This document shows, in pieces, positions 1-9,390 of a DNA stretch of 57,616 nt. The stretch spans positions 1 to 57,616 of the forward strand of contig CACEPH010000002.1 of NCBI GenBank assembly GCA_902561465.1. Direction: 5' to 3'. Origin of the DNA: an uncultured Pelagibacteraceae bacterium. Its GTDB lineage: Bacteria > Pseudomonadota > Alphaproteobacteria > Pelagibacterales > Pelagibacteraceae. The translations under genes and the position numbers were made by a program. A model generated the notes under the pieces. That model was not told the DNA's origin, ran no database searches, and was given only the letters and a program-made list of their open reading frames with translations. The number at the start of each line of letters is the position of its first letter. Position 1 is the first letter of the stretch.

Positions 1-244
1 TTGTGTTCAAAATCCTTAATTAGATCTATTTTATTTACATTTGATGATACTTCTTTAACTTTTAATTCTTCAAAATTTTTACCAACTATATTTTCAAAAT
101 CTGAAAATTTCCAGTCCTCAAATCTTTTATTAGGAAATCCAGTTGATTTAAAAAATTCTAAATTTTTAATTCTAAAATTTTTTTCTTCAGTAGTCATTTT
201 TTTTATTTTATCAATTTGTGTAGAATTGATTTCAAAGTTTTGCA
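1..244 (-). CDS. sufD: SufD, Fe-S cluster assembly protein (N-terminal part, truncated by window edge)
   Basis: Minus-strand reading from ATG at 244 gives MQNFEINSTQIDKIKKMTTEEKNFRIKNLEFFKSTGFPNKRFEDWKFSDFENIVGKNFEELK...; the GFPNKRFEDWKFSD motif is SufD-like and the position is downstream of sufC. Antisense to track ORF 1..258. Confidence 0.85.
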
Positions 245-249
245 TTATT

Positions 250-984
250 TTAATTTAGTTTTTTGTATCCTGTTTTTTCTAATTCTTCTGCTAATTCTCC
301 ACACCCAGTTTTAACAATTTTTCCATCAGATAATACGTGGACAAAATCAGGTTTTATATAATCAAGTAATCTTTGATAGTGAGTAATTACTAAAAAAGAT
401 TTTTTACTATTCCTTGAAGAATTAACACCTTTAGCAATAATTTTTAAAGCGTCAATATCTAATCCTGAATCTGTTTCATCTAAGATTGAAAGATTAGGAT
501 CCAAAATCTTCATCTGTAAAATTTCATTTTTTTTCTTTTCTCCTCCTGAAAAACCAACATTTAACTGTCTTGATAAAATTTTCTCATCAATTCCAAGTTC
601 GGATGATTTCTCTTTAACAAGTTTTAAAAATGCTAGTGAATCTAATTCTTTTTCCCCTTTTGATTTTCGCAGAGAATTTAGTGATGTTTTTAAAAAGTTA
701 TTTGTATTAACTCCTGGTATTTCTAATGGATATTGAAAAGCTAAAAAGATTCCTTTTTGTGCTCTTTTTTCAACAGGAACATCTTTGAGGTTTTCCCCTT
801 TAAAATTGAGCTCTCCAGAAATTTTATAACCATCTTTTCCGGACAATACATTTGCTAAGGTGCTTTTACCCGAGCCATTTGGACCCATTATTGCGTGCAA
901 TTCCCCTGGTTTAATACTTAACGATAAGCCCTTTAAAATTGTTTTATTGTTTATTGAAGCTTTTAAATTTTTAATTTCTAACAT
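250..984 (-). CDS. sufC: SufC, Fe-S assembly ATPase
   Basis: Walker [25 protein letters not shown] signature, [15 protein letters not shown]; sits between sufB and sufD. Confidence 0.97.
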   Translation of the reverse strand: MLEIKNLKASINNKTILKGLSLSIKPGELHAIMGPNGSGKSTLANVLSGKDGYKISGELNFKGENLKDVPVEKRAQKGIFLAFQYPLEIPGVNTNNFLKTSLNSLRKSKGEKELDSLAFLKLVKEKSSELGIDEKILSRQLNVGFSGGEKKKNEILQMKILDPNLSILDETDSGLDIDALKIIAKGVNSSRNSKKSFLVITHYQRLLDYIKPDFVHVLSDGKIVKTGCGELAEELEKTGYKKLN

Positions 985-2420
985 TATCCAACACTACCTT
1001 CTAAGCTAATACCAACAAGTTTTTGAGCTTCTACGGCGAATTCCATTGGCAGTTGCTGCAACACTTCCTTGCAAAAACCATTAACAATCAAACCTACGGC
1101 TTCCTCTTGATTTAAACCTCTTTGATTACAATAATATAACTGTTCTTCGTTTATTTTGGATGTTGTGGCTTCATGCTCTACAATCGACGAAGAATTTTTA
1201 TTTTTAATATATGGTATTGTATGAGCTCCACATTTATTTCCCATCAGTAAGGAATCACATTGCGTATAGTTTCTGGAATTTAGTGCTTTTTTATTAATAT
1301 CTACCAAACCTCTATAAGTATTATCTGCTCTTCCAGCTGATATTCCTTTTGAAATAATTTTACTTTTTGTATTTTTTCCCAAATGTATCATTTTCGTACC
1401 AGTATCAGCCTTTTGATGATTATTTGTTATAGCTATTGAATAAAACTCACCGACTGAGTTATCTCCTTGTAAAATACAGCTAGGATATTTCCAGGTAATA
1501 GCAGATCCAGTTTCTACTTGTGTCCATGAAATTTTTGAATTTTTTCCACGACAAGCACCTCTTTTAGTTACAAAATTATAAATTCCACCTTTTCCATTTT
1601 CGTCTCCAGGATACCAGTTCTGTACAGTAGAATATTTTATTTCAGCATTATCTAAAGCTATTAATTCAACATTCGCAGCATGAAGTTGATTTTCATCTCT
1701 CATAGGAGCTGTACAACCCTCCAAATAACTTACATAGCTTCCCTCATCTGCAATAATTAAAGTTCTTTCAAATTGGCCAGTTTCAGATGCATTTATTCTA
1801 AAATATGTAGAAAGCTCCATTGGGCATCTTACATTTTTTGGAATATAAACAAACGAACCATCTGTAAAGACAGCTGAATTAAGTGTAGCAAAATAATGAT
1901 CAGTGATAGGAATTACAGAACCAAGATATTTTTTTACTAACTCTGGATGCTTCTGTATAGCTTCAGATATAGGACAAAAAATTATTCCTTTTTCAGTCAA
2001 TTTATCTTTAAAAGTTGTAGCTACAGAAACTGAATCAAAGACTGCATCCACAGCAACGCCAGCTAATTTTTCTTGTTCTTTTAAAGGTATTCCTAGTTTT
2101 TTATATGTTTCAATTAATTTCGGGTCAACATCATCTAAGCTTTTTGGTTTTTCATTTGAGCTTTTGGGAGCAGAATAATAATATAAATCCTGATAATTAA
2201 TTTTAGGATATTTTGGTTTTTGCCAATTTGGTTCTTTTATATTTTTAAGTCTACTGAATGCTTTCAGTCTCCAGTCTAACATCCATTTAGGTTCTTTTTT
2301 TATTTCTGATATGAACTTAATAATATCTTCATTAAGCCCTCGTGGCGCTTTTATACTTTCAATATCTGTTGTAAAACCATATTTATACTCTTTTGCTTTT
2401 TCTAATTCTTGTTGTTTCAT
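984..2420 (-). CDS. sufB: SufB, Fe-S cluster assembly scaffold
   Basis: Full-length 478 aa; SufB core ([57 protein letters not shown]). Confidence 0.97.
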   Translation of the reverse strand: MKQQELEKAKEYKYGFTTDIESIKAPRGLNEDIIKFISEIKKEPKWMLDWRLKAFSRLKNIKEPNWQKPKYPKINYQDLYYYSAPKSSNEKPKSLDDVDPKLIETYKKLGIPLKEQEKLAGVAVDAVFDSVSVATTFKDKLTEKGIIFCPISEAIQKHPELVKKYLGSVIPITDHYFATLNSAVFTDGSFVYIPKNVRCPMELSTYFRINASETGQFERTLIIADEGSYVSYLEGCTAPMRDENQLHAANVELIALDNAEIKYSTVQNWYPGDENGKGGIYNFVTKRGACRGKNSKISWTQVETGSAITWKYPSCILQGDNSVGEFYSIAITNNHQKADTGTKMIHLGKNTKSKIISKGISAGRADNTYRGLVDINKKALNSRNYTQCDSLLMGNKCGAHTIPYIKNKNSSSIVEHEATTSKINEEQLYYCNQRGLNQEEAVGLIVNGFCKEVLQQLPMEFAVEAQKLVGISLEGSVG

Positions 2421-2857
2421 TAATTAATTTCTTTCTCTTGTTTATTTTTTATTCTGTAAATTATGTCTTTTAATGTATTTTTTTCAAAAAAATTGTTTAT
2501 ATGTGTTTCAAGATCATCCCACAGGTCATGAGTTATGCATTTAATTGATTTTCCATTGCATCCTTTTTTTGATTCTTTTTTACATCCTACTGTTTTTACC
2601 TCTTCATTAACTGCTTTTATAATGCTTGATAATTTTATTTCTTCAGGAGATTTTGCAAGGGAATAGCCTCCTGATGGTCCTCTTGAACTTTCAACCAAAT
2701 TATTTTTTTTTAATTTTAAAAAAATTTGCTCTAAAAAAGATATTGAAATACCTTGCCTTAACGAAATTTCAGTTAAGTTAATTGGCTCATTAGCATTAGT
2801 TTTAGCTAAATCAGCCATTGCCATTACTGCATATCTTCCCTTGCTTGTTAATTTCAT
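2420..2857 (-). CDS. iscR: Rrf2/IscR-family transcriptional regulator
   Basis: [18 protein letters not shown] start, Rrf2 HTH; cysteines in [24 protein letters not shown] as in IscR; first gene of suf operon. Confidence 0.88.
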   Translation of the reverse strand: MKLTSKGRYAVMAMADLAKTNANEPINLTEISLRQGISISFLEQIFLKLKKNNLVESSRGPSGGYSLAKSPEEIKLSSIIKAVNEEVKTVGCKKESKKGCNGKSIKCITHDLWDDLETHINNFFEKNTLKDIIYRIKNKQEKEIN

Positions 2858-2900
2858 AGTAAATAAGACTTCATTTTATGGTGCTTATTTATGTATTCCT

Positions 2901-2914
2901 ACTAAAATAGTCAA
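2901..2914 (-). promoter_or_regulatory. Candidate iscR-suf promoter/operator
   Basis: Minus strand TTGACTATTTTAGTAGGAATACATAAATA: TTGACT -35-like box directly joined to the palindrome ACTATTTTAGT, about 45 bp before the iscR ATG. Confidence 0.35.
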
Positions 2915-3000
2915 GTATAGAAATAAATAAAATACTTGGTAGATAATCATGCTATAAATCTAGTCTTTTTTTGAAACTAATAATCATTACTAATTGAAAT

Positions 3001-3657
3001 ATGGCTATAGAAAATAAAGAAATATTTATTCCTGGCCCGAGCGGTAGAATTCAAGCAAAATATTTTAAAAGTAAACAACAAGGTTCCCCAGTAGCATTAG
3101 TGCTTCAACCTCACCCACAATATGGCGGCACTATGAATAACAGAATAGTTTATGAAACTTACAATTGTTTTTACAAAAATAATTTTTCTGTAATTAGAAT
3201 TAATTTTAGAGGAGTAGAAAAGAGTGATGGTGTCTTTGATAATGGACAAGGAGAGCTCTCTGATGCAGCGGCTGCATTAGACTGGATAGAAAAAGAGAAT
3301 CCTGGGTACAGTCAATGCTGGGTATCAGGCTTTTCATTTGGTGCATTAATTTGTATGCAATTAATTATGCGTAGACCAGAAGTAAATAAATTTATTACTA
3401 TTTCTCCTCAACCAAATTTATATGATTTTACTTTTTTATCACCCTGCCCTATTTCTGGTATAGTTATATATGGTAAGAATGATGAACTAGTTCAAATAGA
3501 CAGCATATTAAATTTGAAAAAGAGATTGAGTATGCAAAAAAATATTGATGTTAAATTTGAATCAATTCATAACGCAAATCATTTTTATAAAAACAAAGAA
3601 AAAGAATTAGCTACAACAATAGATCGTTATATCAAAGACAAAGTTACAATAATTTAA
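3001..3657 (+). CDS. alpha/beta hydrolase (COG2945-like)
   Basis: LVLQPHPQYGGTMNNRIVYET, FRGVEKSDGVFDNGQGELSDAAAALDWI, GFSFGA nucleophile elbow, NANHFY. Confidence 0.8.
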   Translation: MAIENKEIFIPGPSGRIQAKYFKSKQQGSPVALVLQPHPQYGGTMNNRIVYETYNCFYKNNFSVIRINFRGVEKSDGVFDNGQGELSDAAAALDWIEKENPGYSQCWVSGFSFGALICMQLIMRRPEVNKFITISPQPNLYDFTFLSPCPISGIVIYGKNDELVQIDSILNLKKRLSMQKNIDVKFESIHNANHFYKNKEKELATTIDRYIKDKVTII

Positions 3658-4751
3658 TATTTAATAATAATTCCGCCAGTAGTAGGTGCGGCAACTCCTG
3701 TAGTCTCTGGAAAAGAAATTGGCAAATTAAGATAAGATCTTATAGCAATATATGCAAATGCCTGTGACTCTACAAAGTCACCATTTATTCCAAAATCATC
3801 TATCAGTTTCAAGGGTATGTTAATTTTTTCTTGAAGTTTTTTAATTAAAAAAATATTTTTTCTTCCTCCTCCAGATATTAAAATATTTTCTTTTGAACTT
3901 TTGCAAATTTTTTTTAATTTTTTATTTAAAATTTCCAAGGTGTACTCTGTTAAGGTAGCTGCTCCATCTTCTAATGACATTCCATCAACAAATGACAAAT
4001 CAAAATCTTTTACATCATATGTTCTGAAATGATTTATATCTTCAAATTTTTTTAACGCAACATCTAAAACTGTTTTATTAATCTTTCCTAATTTTGCAAG
4101 ATCGCCTTGTTCATCATATTTTTTATTTGAATTAGTTCTTATCCATTGATCAATCATACAATTTCCTGGTCCAATATCTTTGCTGTACATTTCTTCATTT
4201 GTATTGAAGTAAGTCGCATTTGTTATACCTCCTATATTTAATATAACTAAAGGAACTTTTATTTTATATTTATTTTTCATTAATTTATGAAAAATTGGAG
4301 CTAGTGGAGCTCCTTCTCCTTTATTGTTTAAATCATTTTCTCTAAATTTATATATGACTGTTTTTTTAGTAAGTTTTGAAAGAAGTTTTCCATCGCCTAA
4401 TTGTTTAGAAATTTTTTCTTTAGCACTATGAAAAATTGTTTGTCCGTGAAATCCTAAAAAATTGATACTTAATTTAGATTCTTTAATAATTGCATTAACT
4501 ACTTTTGCATGAAATAAAGTAATTTCCCTTTCTATAGGTTGTATTTCTTTTGATAAATTCTTTAAATCTTTTGAATTATTTATTTTATCTTTTAAACTGT
4601 GAATACTTTTATAAATATCCTCATTATATTTAAAATATTTGTCTAAAATTACTTCATATTTAGTATCACCATCTGATTGAATAATTGAAGCATCTACACC
4701 ATCAGCTGATGTTCCGCTCATTAAGCCTAAACTGTAATAGGATTTGCTCAT
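3654..4751 (-). CDS. anmK: Anhydro-N-acetylmuramic acid kinase
   Basis: GLMSGTSADGVDASI, GFHGQTIFH, LNIGGITNATYF, DIGPGNCMIDQW. Confidence 0.95.
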   Translation of the reverse strand: MSKSYYSLGLMSGTSADGVDASIIQSDGDTKYEVILDKYFKYNEDIYKSIHSLKDKINNSKDLKNLSKEIQPIEREITLFHAKVVNAIIKESKLSINFLGFHGQTIFHSAKEKISKQLGDGKLLSKLTKKTVIYKFRENDLNNKGEGAPLAPIFHKLMKNKYKIKVPLVILNIGGITNATYFNTNEEMYSKDIGPGNCMIDQWIRTNSNKKYDEQGDLAKLGKINKTVLDVALKKFEDINHFRTYDVKDFDLSFVDGMSLEDGAATLTEYTLEILNKKLKKICKSSKENILISGGGRKNIFLIKKLQEKINIPLKLIDDFGINGDFVESQAFAYIAIRSYLNLPISFPETTGVAAPTTGGIIIKY

Positions 4752-4811
4752 AAATTATATTTAATTTAAAAGGAATCTTGTATATTACAACTTTAAAGAA
4801 GCTAAAAATTC

Positions 4812-6050
4812 ATGCAAGAAACATTTCTAAGCGAATTTCAAAAAAGAGGTTACTTTAACCAGTGTACTGATCAATCTGCATTGAGTGAATTAATGTTAAA
4901 ATCCAAAATCAAGGCTTATATTGGTTTTGATTGCACGGCTCCCAGTCTACATGTTGGAAGCTTAATGCAAATCATGTGTCTTAGACTTCTTCAAAAATAT
5001 GGTCATCAGCCCATAGTTTTGTTAGGGGGAGGAACTACACTTATAGGAGACCCTTCCGGTAAAGAAGAAACTAGAAAAATTCTTGATAAAAGAGAAATTG
5101 ATAAAAATATAAAAAGTATTGAAAATGTTTTCAAGATTTTTTTGAAATCAAAAAATCCAAAAACTAAACCTGTTTTTGTAAATAATTATTCCTGGTTAAG
5201 TAAATTAAATTACATTAATTTTCTAAGAGAAATTGGTAAACATTTTACCATAAATAAAATGTTAACCTTTGACAGTGTTAAACTAAGATTGGAAAGAGAA
5301 CAGTCTTTAAGCTACATGGAATTTAATTATATGATGCTCCAAGCATATGATTTTTATGAACTTAACAAAAGACACAAATGTATATTACAAATTGGAGGAT
5401 CAGATCAATGGGGAAATATAGTTAATGGGACCGATCTAATTAAGAGAAAAGATAAAAAACTTGCATATGGATTAACTACTCCCTTAATTACTCTTTCTTC
5501 TGGAGCAAAAATGGGAAAAACAGAAAAAGGTGCAATTTGGTTAAATAAAAAAATGCTTTCACCTTATGACTATTGGCAATTCTGGAGAAATACTGGTGAC
5601 AAAGATGTTATAAATTTTTTAAAACTTTTTACAGATCTAGAAATAGAAAAAATAGATAATTTGAAAAATAAACAAGATATTAATGAACTTAAAATTTTGC
5701 TTGCTAATGAAACTACAACAATGCTTCATGGATCTAAATCAGCAAAAGATTCTGAATCTACAGCAAAAAAAACTTTTAAAGATAGATCAATTGGAAAAGA
5801 TCTTCCTACAATAAAAATAAAAAAAAACCAAATAAATAATGGAATAAATATACTAGATTTAGTTCTTCTAACAAAATTAGGTAATTCAAAAGGAGAAGTA
5901 AGAAGAATGATTAAAAATAATGGTTTAAAAATTAATAACGAAACTATATCTGATGAAAATAAAATATTTTACGAAGATAGCTTTAATCAAAATAATGGTA
6001 TGAAAGTTTCACATGGGAAAAAACAACATGTGATTGTAAAAATTATTTAG
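4812..6050 (+). CDS. tyrS: Tyrosyl-tRNA synthetase
   Basis: HVGS (HIGH), GGGTTLIGDPSGK, QIGGSDQWGNI, KMGKT (KMSKS); C-terminal S4-like domain. Confidence 0.97.
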   Translation: MQETFLSEFQKRGYFNQCTDQSALSELMLKSKIKAYIGFDCTAPSLHVGSLMQIMCLRLLQKYGHQPIVLLGGGTTLIGDPSGKEETRKILDKREIDKNIKSIENVFKIFLKSKNPKTKPVFVNNYSWLSKLNYINFLREIGKHFTINKMLTFDSVKLRLEREQSLSYMEFNYMMLQAYDFYELNKRHKCILQIGGSDQWGNIVNGTDLIKRKDKKLAYGLTTPLITLSSGAKMGKTEKGAIWLNKKMLSPYDYWQFWRNTGDKDVINFLKLFTDLEIEKIDNLKNKQDINELKILLANETTTMLHGSKSAKDSESTAKKTFKDRSIGKDLPTIKIKKNQINNGINILDLVLLTKLGNSKGEVRRMIKNNGLKINNETISDENKIFYEDSFNQNNGMKVSHGKKQHVIVKII

Positions 6051-8280
6051 ACTCTTCCTGTTTCTTTTTCTTCATTTTTTCAACGGCTCTAACAATAAAT
6101 CTTGGAGTTAATGTTTTAATTGGATTAACTGTTGTTTTTATATCTTTAGGAGGTCCTTTCATTTTAAAACTTACACCTACAACTCCTTCCCCAGTTTTTT
6201 TACCAACTAAAATATCTCCAACAACAGGGATTGAAGCTATGATTGCATTTAATTTTGTTGCCGGAACTAAAGTTCCTCGCAAACTTACAGTTCTTCCTTT
6301 ATCTACATATCCCTCCAACAGTATTGAAACAGCCGGTCCTATTGCTAAAGCATCTTCGATATTCATAACGTTTCCTTTTGAATTTGATTTCATTTCAAAA
6401 GATTCAAATCGTATTCCTTCTCCACTAAGTGTATCTGCTATTCCTTGCAAAGAAGCTAATGTCAATAATTGCGCCAAGGCAGGAACTTTTGAAACTTTAA
6501 AATCTGTTATTAGTAAATTTGAACTACTTCCTTCTTTAGAAATAGTTGATTCATATTCTAATTTTCCATCTTCAAAACCTTTTACAAAATCAAAGTTTTT
6601 TATAAAAGGTCTTGCTCGATCTGAAATTACTTGAAGTGTTTTTTTATTATTATCAATTTGATAAATAGACATTTCTATTATTTCATTGTCAGCAAAATTT
6701 CCTTTTAAACTCAACTTATCAAAAGAACCCTTATTAATAGAAGCAATCATAACAAAATTTGATACATCGTCATTCGTTCCAGTAATAGTTTTATTAAAAT
6801 TAATTTTCACTTCACTATTAAATTTTTTGCTAAAAGTTTTGCTATCATCTTTTTTAAAAAGTGATTTAAGTAAAGGTTCTGCATCAAATATACTACCAGA
6901 AATATTAACTTTATTTGATTTATTTACTAAAAAATCATTATTTTTATTTCCATTATTAAAAGTTTTAATTTTTAATTTTTTAAAATCTTCTGTTTCAAAA
7001 TTTTTGTTTAATTTTAAGTTTTCTATATCAATTATTGATTTATCTGATTGAAAAATAAACTTTGTTATGTTGATGTATTTTTTTGGTACAAAATTAAGAT
7101 TAATGTCTATTTCAGATTTTTTTCCATTATCTTTTGTATAATTTAATTTAGAAATATTGACTTGGGAGTTAGTTAAATCAGCTTTAACAAGAATATTAAA
7201 AATTTTTTTGTTAGAATCATAAATCTGTTTTAAATTAAAATTATCGAATTCATTATACGTTTTCATTAAACCATTTAATTCAATAGTGTTGGAAGATTTA
7301 GTTTTTACAAGGTTAATTTGAGAATCTTTAAGTATTATTGTATCTCTATATTTAGGTAAATATTTTTTTATAATTTTTTTCTCTTTAAAATAAATTTCGC
7401 TATAAGGGATTGTACCCTCCATTAAATAAGTTAAATTTTTTATTCTATATTTATTATCTAATTTAAAATCAATGTTTGTTTTTAAATCTGCTTTTCCATT
7501 TATATTTTCAATATCATTTATATTTAAATTAAATAGAGAAGATACTTTTTTTACTTTAGGTAAATCGAATGCACCATTCGTTTTCAATAAACTTTTTATA
7601 TCTATTTCGTTTTTTTTTCTTTTTAATATAAATACGCTATCAGAAAGATCAAAATCTAGGAGGGTACCTTTTTTAATTGATACATTAAACAAATTTGCCG
7701 CATTATCTTTAGTATGATTAATTTCAGTTGTTAAATTCTTTATATAAAATTCTTTTGTAATATTTATTGATGCATCCAGTACCTTTCCCGTAAATCCATA
7801 ATCTTTTCCTATATTCCCATCAGTATCAAATGGGATAATAAATTCGCCTTCTATTTCTCCTTTGGCAAAGATCTTATCTATTCGCTTATTAATTATTTTT
7901 GGAACAAAGATATTAGTTATCTTGGTTAAATCTTTTATGTTATTTTTTGTAAAAGCAACTTCGGCTCTTTTTAGTAAAAAATCTGAACTAAAAAAAGATT
8001 GTATAGATAAAAATAAATTTAATTTTGATAAATTTATTTTATTATTTTTAATTAAAAGATTTGGTTTTTTCAATTTTACTATTAAATTAAATTGGGTCGG
8101 ACTTAAGTGAATTTTTGTTTTATTAAATTCCAATTTTACATTTTGATTTACTTCGTTCGCTTTTGTCTTAATTAAAGTATCAAATTTATCAGTTTCTATA
8201 CCAAAGTAACTTAGATAAATTGCGGAAAAAAAAATAATAATTAATAATAAAATTAAAAACCTAGATAAAAATTTAATCAT
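6043..8280 (-). CDS. AsmA-like/YhdP-type envelope protein with N-terminal TM segment
   Basis: 745 aa, N-terminal hydrophobic segment, C-terminal LAQLLTLASLQGIADTLSGEGIRF...GPAVSILLEGYVDKGRTVSLRGTLVPA typical of AsmA_C/YhdP. Confidence 0.75.
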   Translation of the reverse strand: MIKFLSRFLILLLIIIFFSAIYLSYFGIETDKFDTLIKTKANEVNQNVKLEFNKTKIHLSPTQFNLIVKLKKPNLLIKNNKINLSKLNLFLSIQSFFSSDFLLKRAEVAFTKNNIKDLTKITNIFVPKIINKRIDKIFAKGEIEGEFIIPFDTDGNIGKDYGFTGKVLDASINITKEFYIKNLTTEINHTKDNAANLFNVSIKKGTLLDFDLSDSVFILKRKKNEIDIKSLLKTNGAFDLPKVKKVSSLFNLNINDIENINGKADLKTNIDFKLDNKYRIKNLTYLMEGTIPYSEIYFKEKKIIKKYLPKYRDTIILKDSQINLVKTKSSNTIELNGLMKTYNEFDNFNLKQIYDSNKKIFNILVKADLTNSQVNISKLNYTKDNGKKSEIDINLNFVPKKYINITKFIFQSDKSIIDIENLKLNKNFETEDFKKLKIKTFNNGNKNNDFLVNKSNKVNISGSIFDAEPLLKSLFKKDDSKTFSKKFNSEVKINFNKTITGTNDDVSNFVMIASINKGSFDKLSLKGNFADNEIIEMSIYQIDNNKKTLQVISDRARPFIKNFDFVKGFEDGKLEYESTISKEGSSSNLLITDFKVSKVPALAQLLTLASLQGIADTLSGEGIRFESFEMKSNSKGNVMNIEDALAIGPAVSILLEGYVDKGRTVSLRGTLVPATKLNAIIASIPVVGDILVGKKTGEGVVGVSFKMKGPPKDIKTTVNPIKTLTPRFIVRAVEKMKKKKQEESK

Positions 8281-8286
8281 ATTTTC

Positions 8287-9388
8287 TTATTTCTGTCCTT
8301 TTCCTTGATATAGTGCTGCTTCTAGAAAGCTATCAATATCTCCATCAAGAACACTATCCGGATCGGTATTTTCTAAATTATTTCTCAAATCTTTCACTAG
8401 TTGATAGGGTTGCAAAACGTATGATCTTATTTGATGTCCCCAGCCAATATCTGTTTTGGATTTTGCTAAATTTTCTGATGCTTCTTCTTTTTTTTGTATT
8501 TCATATTTATACAAACGAGCTTTGAGCATATTAAAACATGTTTCTTTGTTTTTGTGCTGCGACCTTTCATTTTGACACTGGACAACTATATTGGTTGGTA
8601 TGTGAGTTATTCTTACTGCACTATCTGTTGTATTAACATGTTGTCCTCCTGCTCCGCTTGACCTGTATGTGTCTATTCTAATATCTTTATCTTGTATATC
8701 TATTTTAATACTATCATCCACAACTGGATAAACCCAAACACTTGCGAAACTAGTATGTCTTCTTGCTCCTGAATCAAAAGGAGAAATTCTAACTAATCTA
8801 TGAACACCTGATTCAGATTTTAACCAACCATATGAATATGGACCTAAAATTTTTAGTATACTTGATTTAATTCCAGCTTCATCACCTTTGTGTTCACTAA
8901 TAATTTCAAATTTATTTTTCTTTTTTTCTACCCATCTAGAATACATTCTTCTTAACATTTGAGCCCAATCTTGACTTTCTGTACCCCCTGCTCCCGCATG
9001 GATTTCTAAATAAGTGCTTAAATGATCATTCTCACCAGATAAAAAACATGAAACTTCTGTTTTTTTTATTTGCTTTAATATAATCAATGCTTTTTTATCA
9101 CAATCTTTTATTACTGAAACTTCATTTTCTCTTGAAGCTATTTCTAAAAGTTGTTCTAAATTTTCTAGCTCATTTACTGTGGAATTGAATCCGTTTAAAA
9201 TTACATCAAAAAATTTTTTCTCTTTTAATATTTTTTGTGCTGTAATTTTATCTTTCCAAAAATCTTTTTCGGATATTTTAGTATCAAATGATAGAATTTT
9301 TTCTTTAATTTTATTTTTATCAAAGATACCCCCTAACATTATCAATTGTTTTTTTTATTTCAAAAATATTAGTTTTGGTATCTGGCAT
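8287..9388 (-). CDS. prfB: Peptide chain release factor 2, expressed via programmed +1 frameshift
   Basis: GAGGQHVNTTDSAVRITHIPT, RF2-type SP(F) residues. Zero-frame start ATG at 9388 (MPDTKTNIFEIKKTIDNVRGYL), TGA at 9322-9320 in the context AGG GGG TAT CTT TGA T; the +1 frame continues DKNKIKEKI to the stop at 8287. Confidence 0.95.
9320..9334 (-). promoter_or_regulatory. prfB: prfB programmed +1 ribosomal frameshift site (AGG GGG TAT CTT TGA)
   Basis: Matches the well-known prfB recoding element: internal SD AGGGGG, 3 nt spacer, CTT slippery codon, in-frame TGA. Confidence 0.95.
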
Positions 9389-9390
9389 GG

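Noticed and set aside
1-258. 85-aa plus-strand ORF
   Set aside because: The minus strand encodes the SufD N-terminus; this is an antisense artefact
2978-2992. TAATAATCATTACTA as a Fur box upstream of the alpha/beta hydrolase gene
   Set aside because: Several mismatches to the 7-1-7 core; such A/T-rich dyads are expected by chance here
4774-4786. Palindrome TTGTATATTACAA between anmK and tyrS
   Set aside because: Too short and A/T-rich to support a regulatory call
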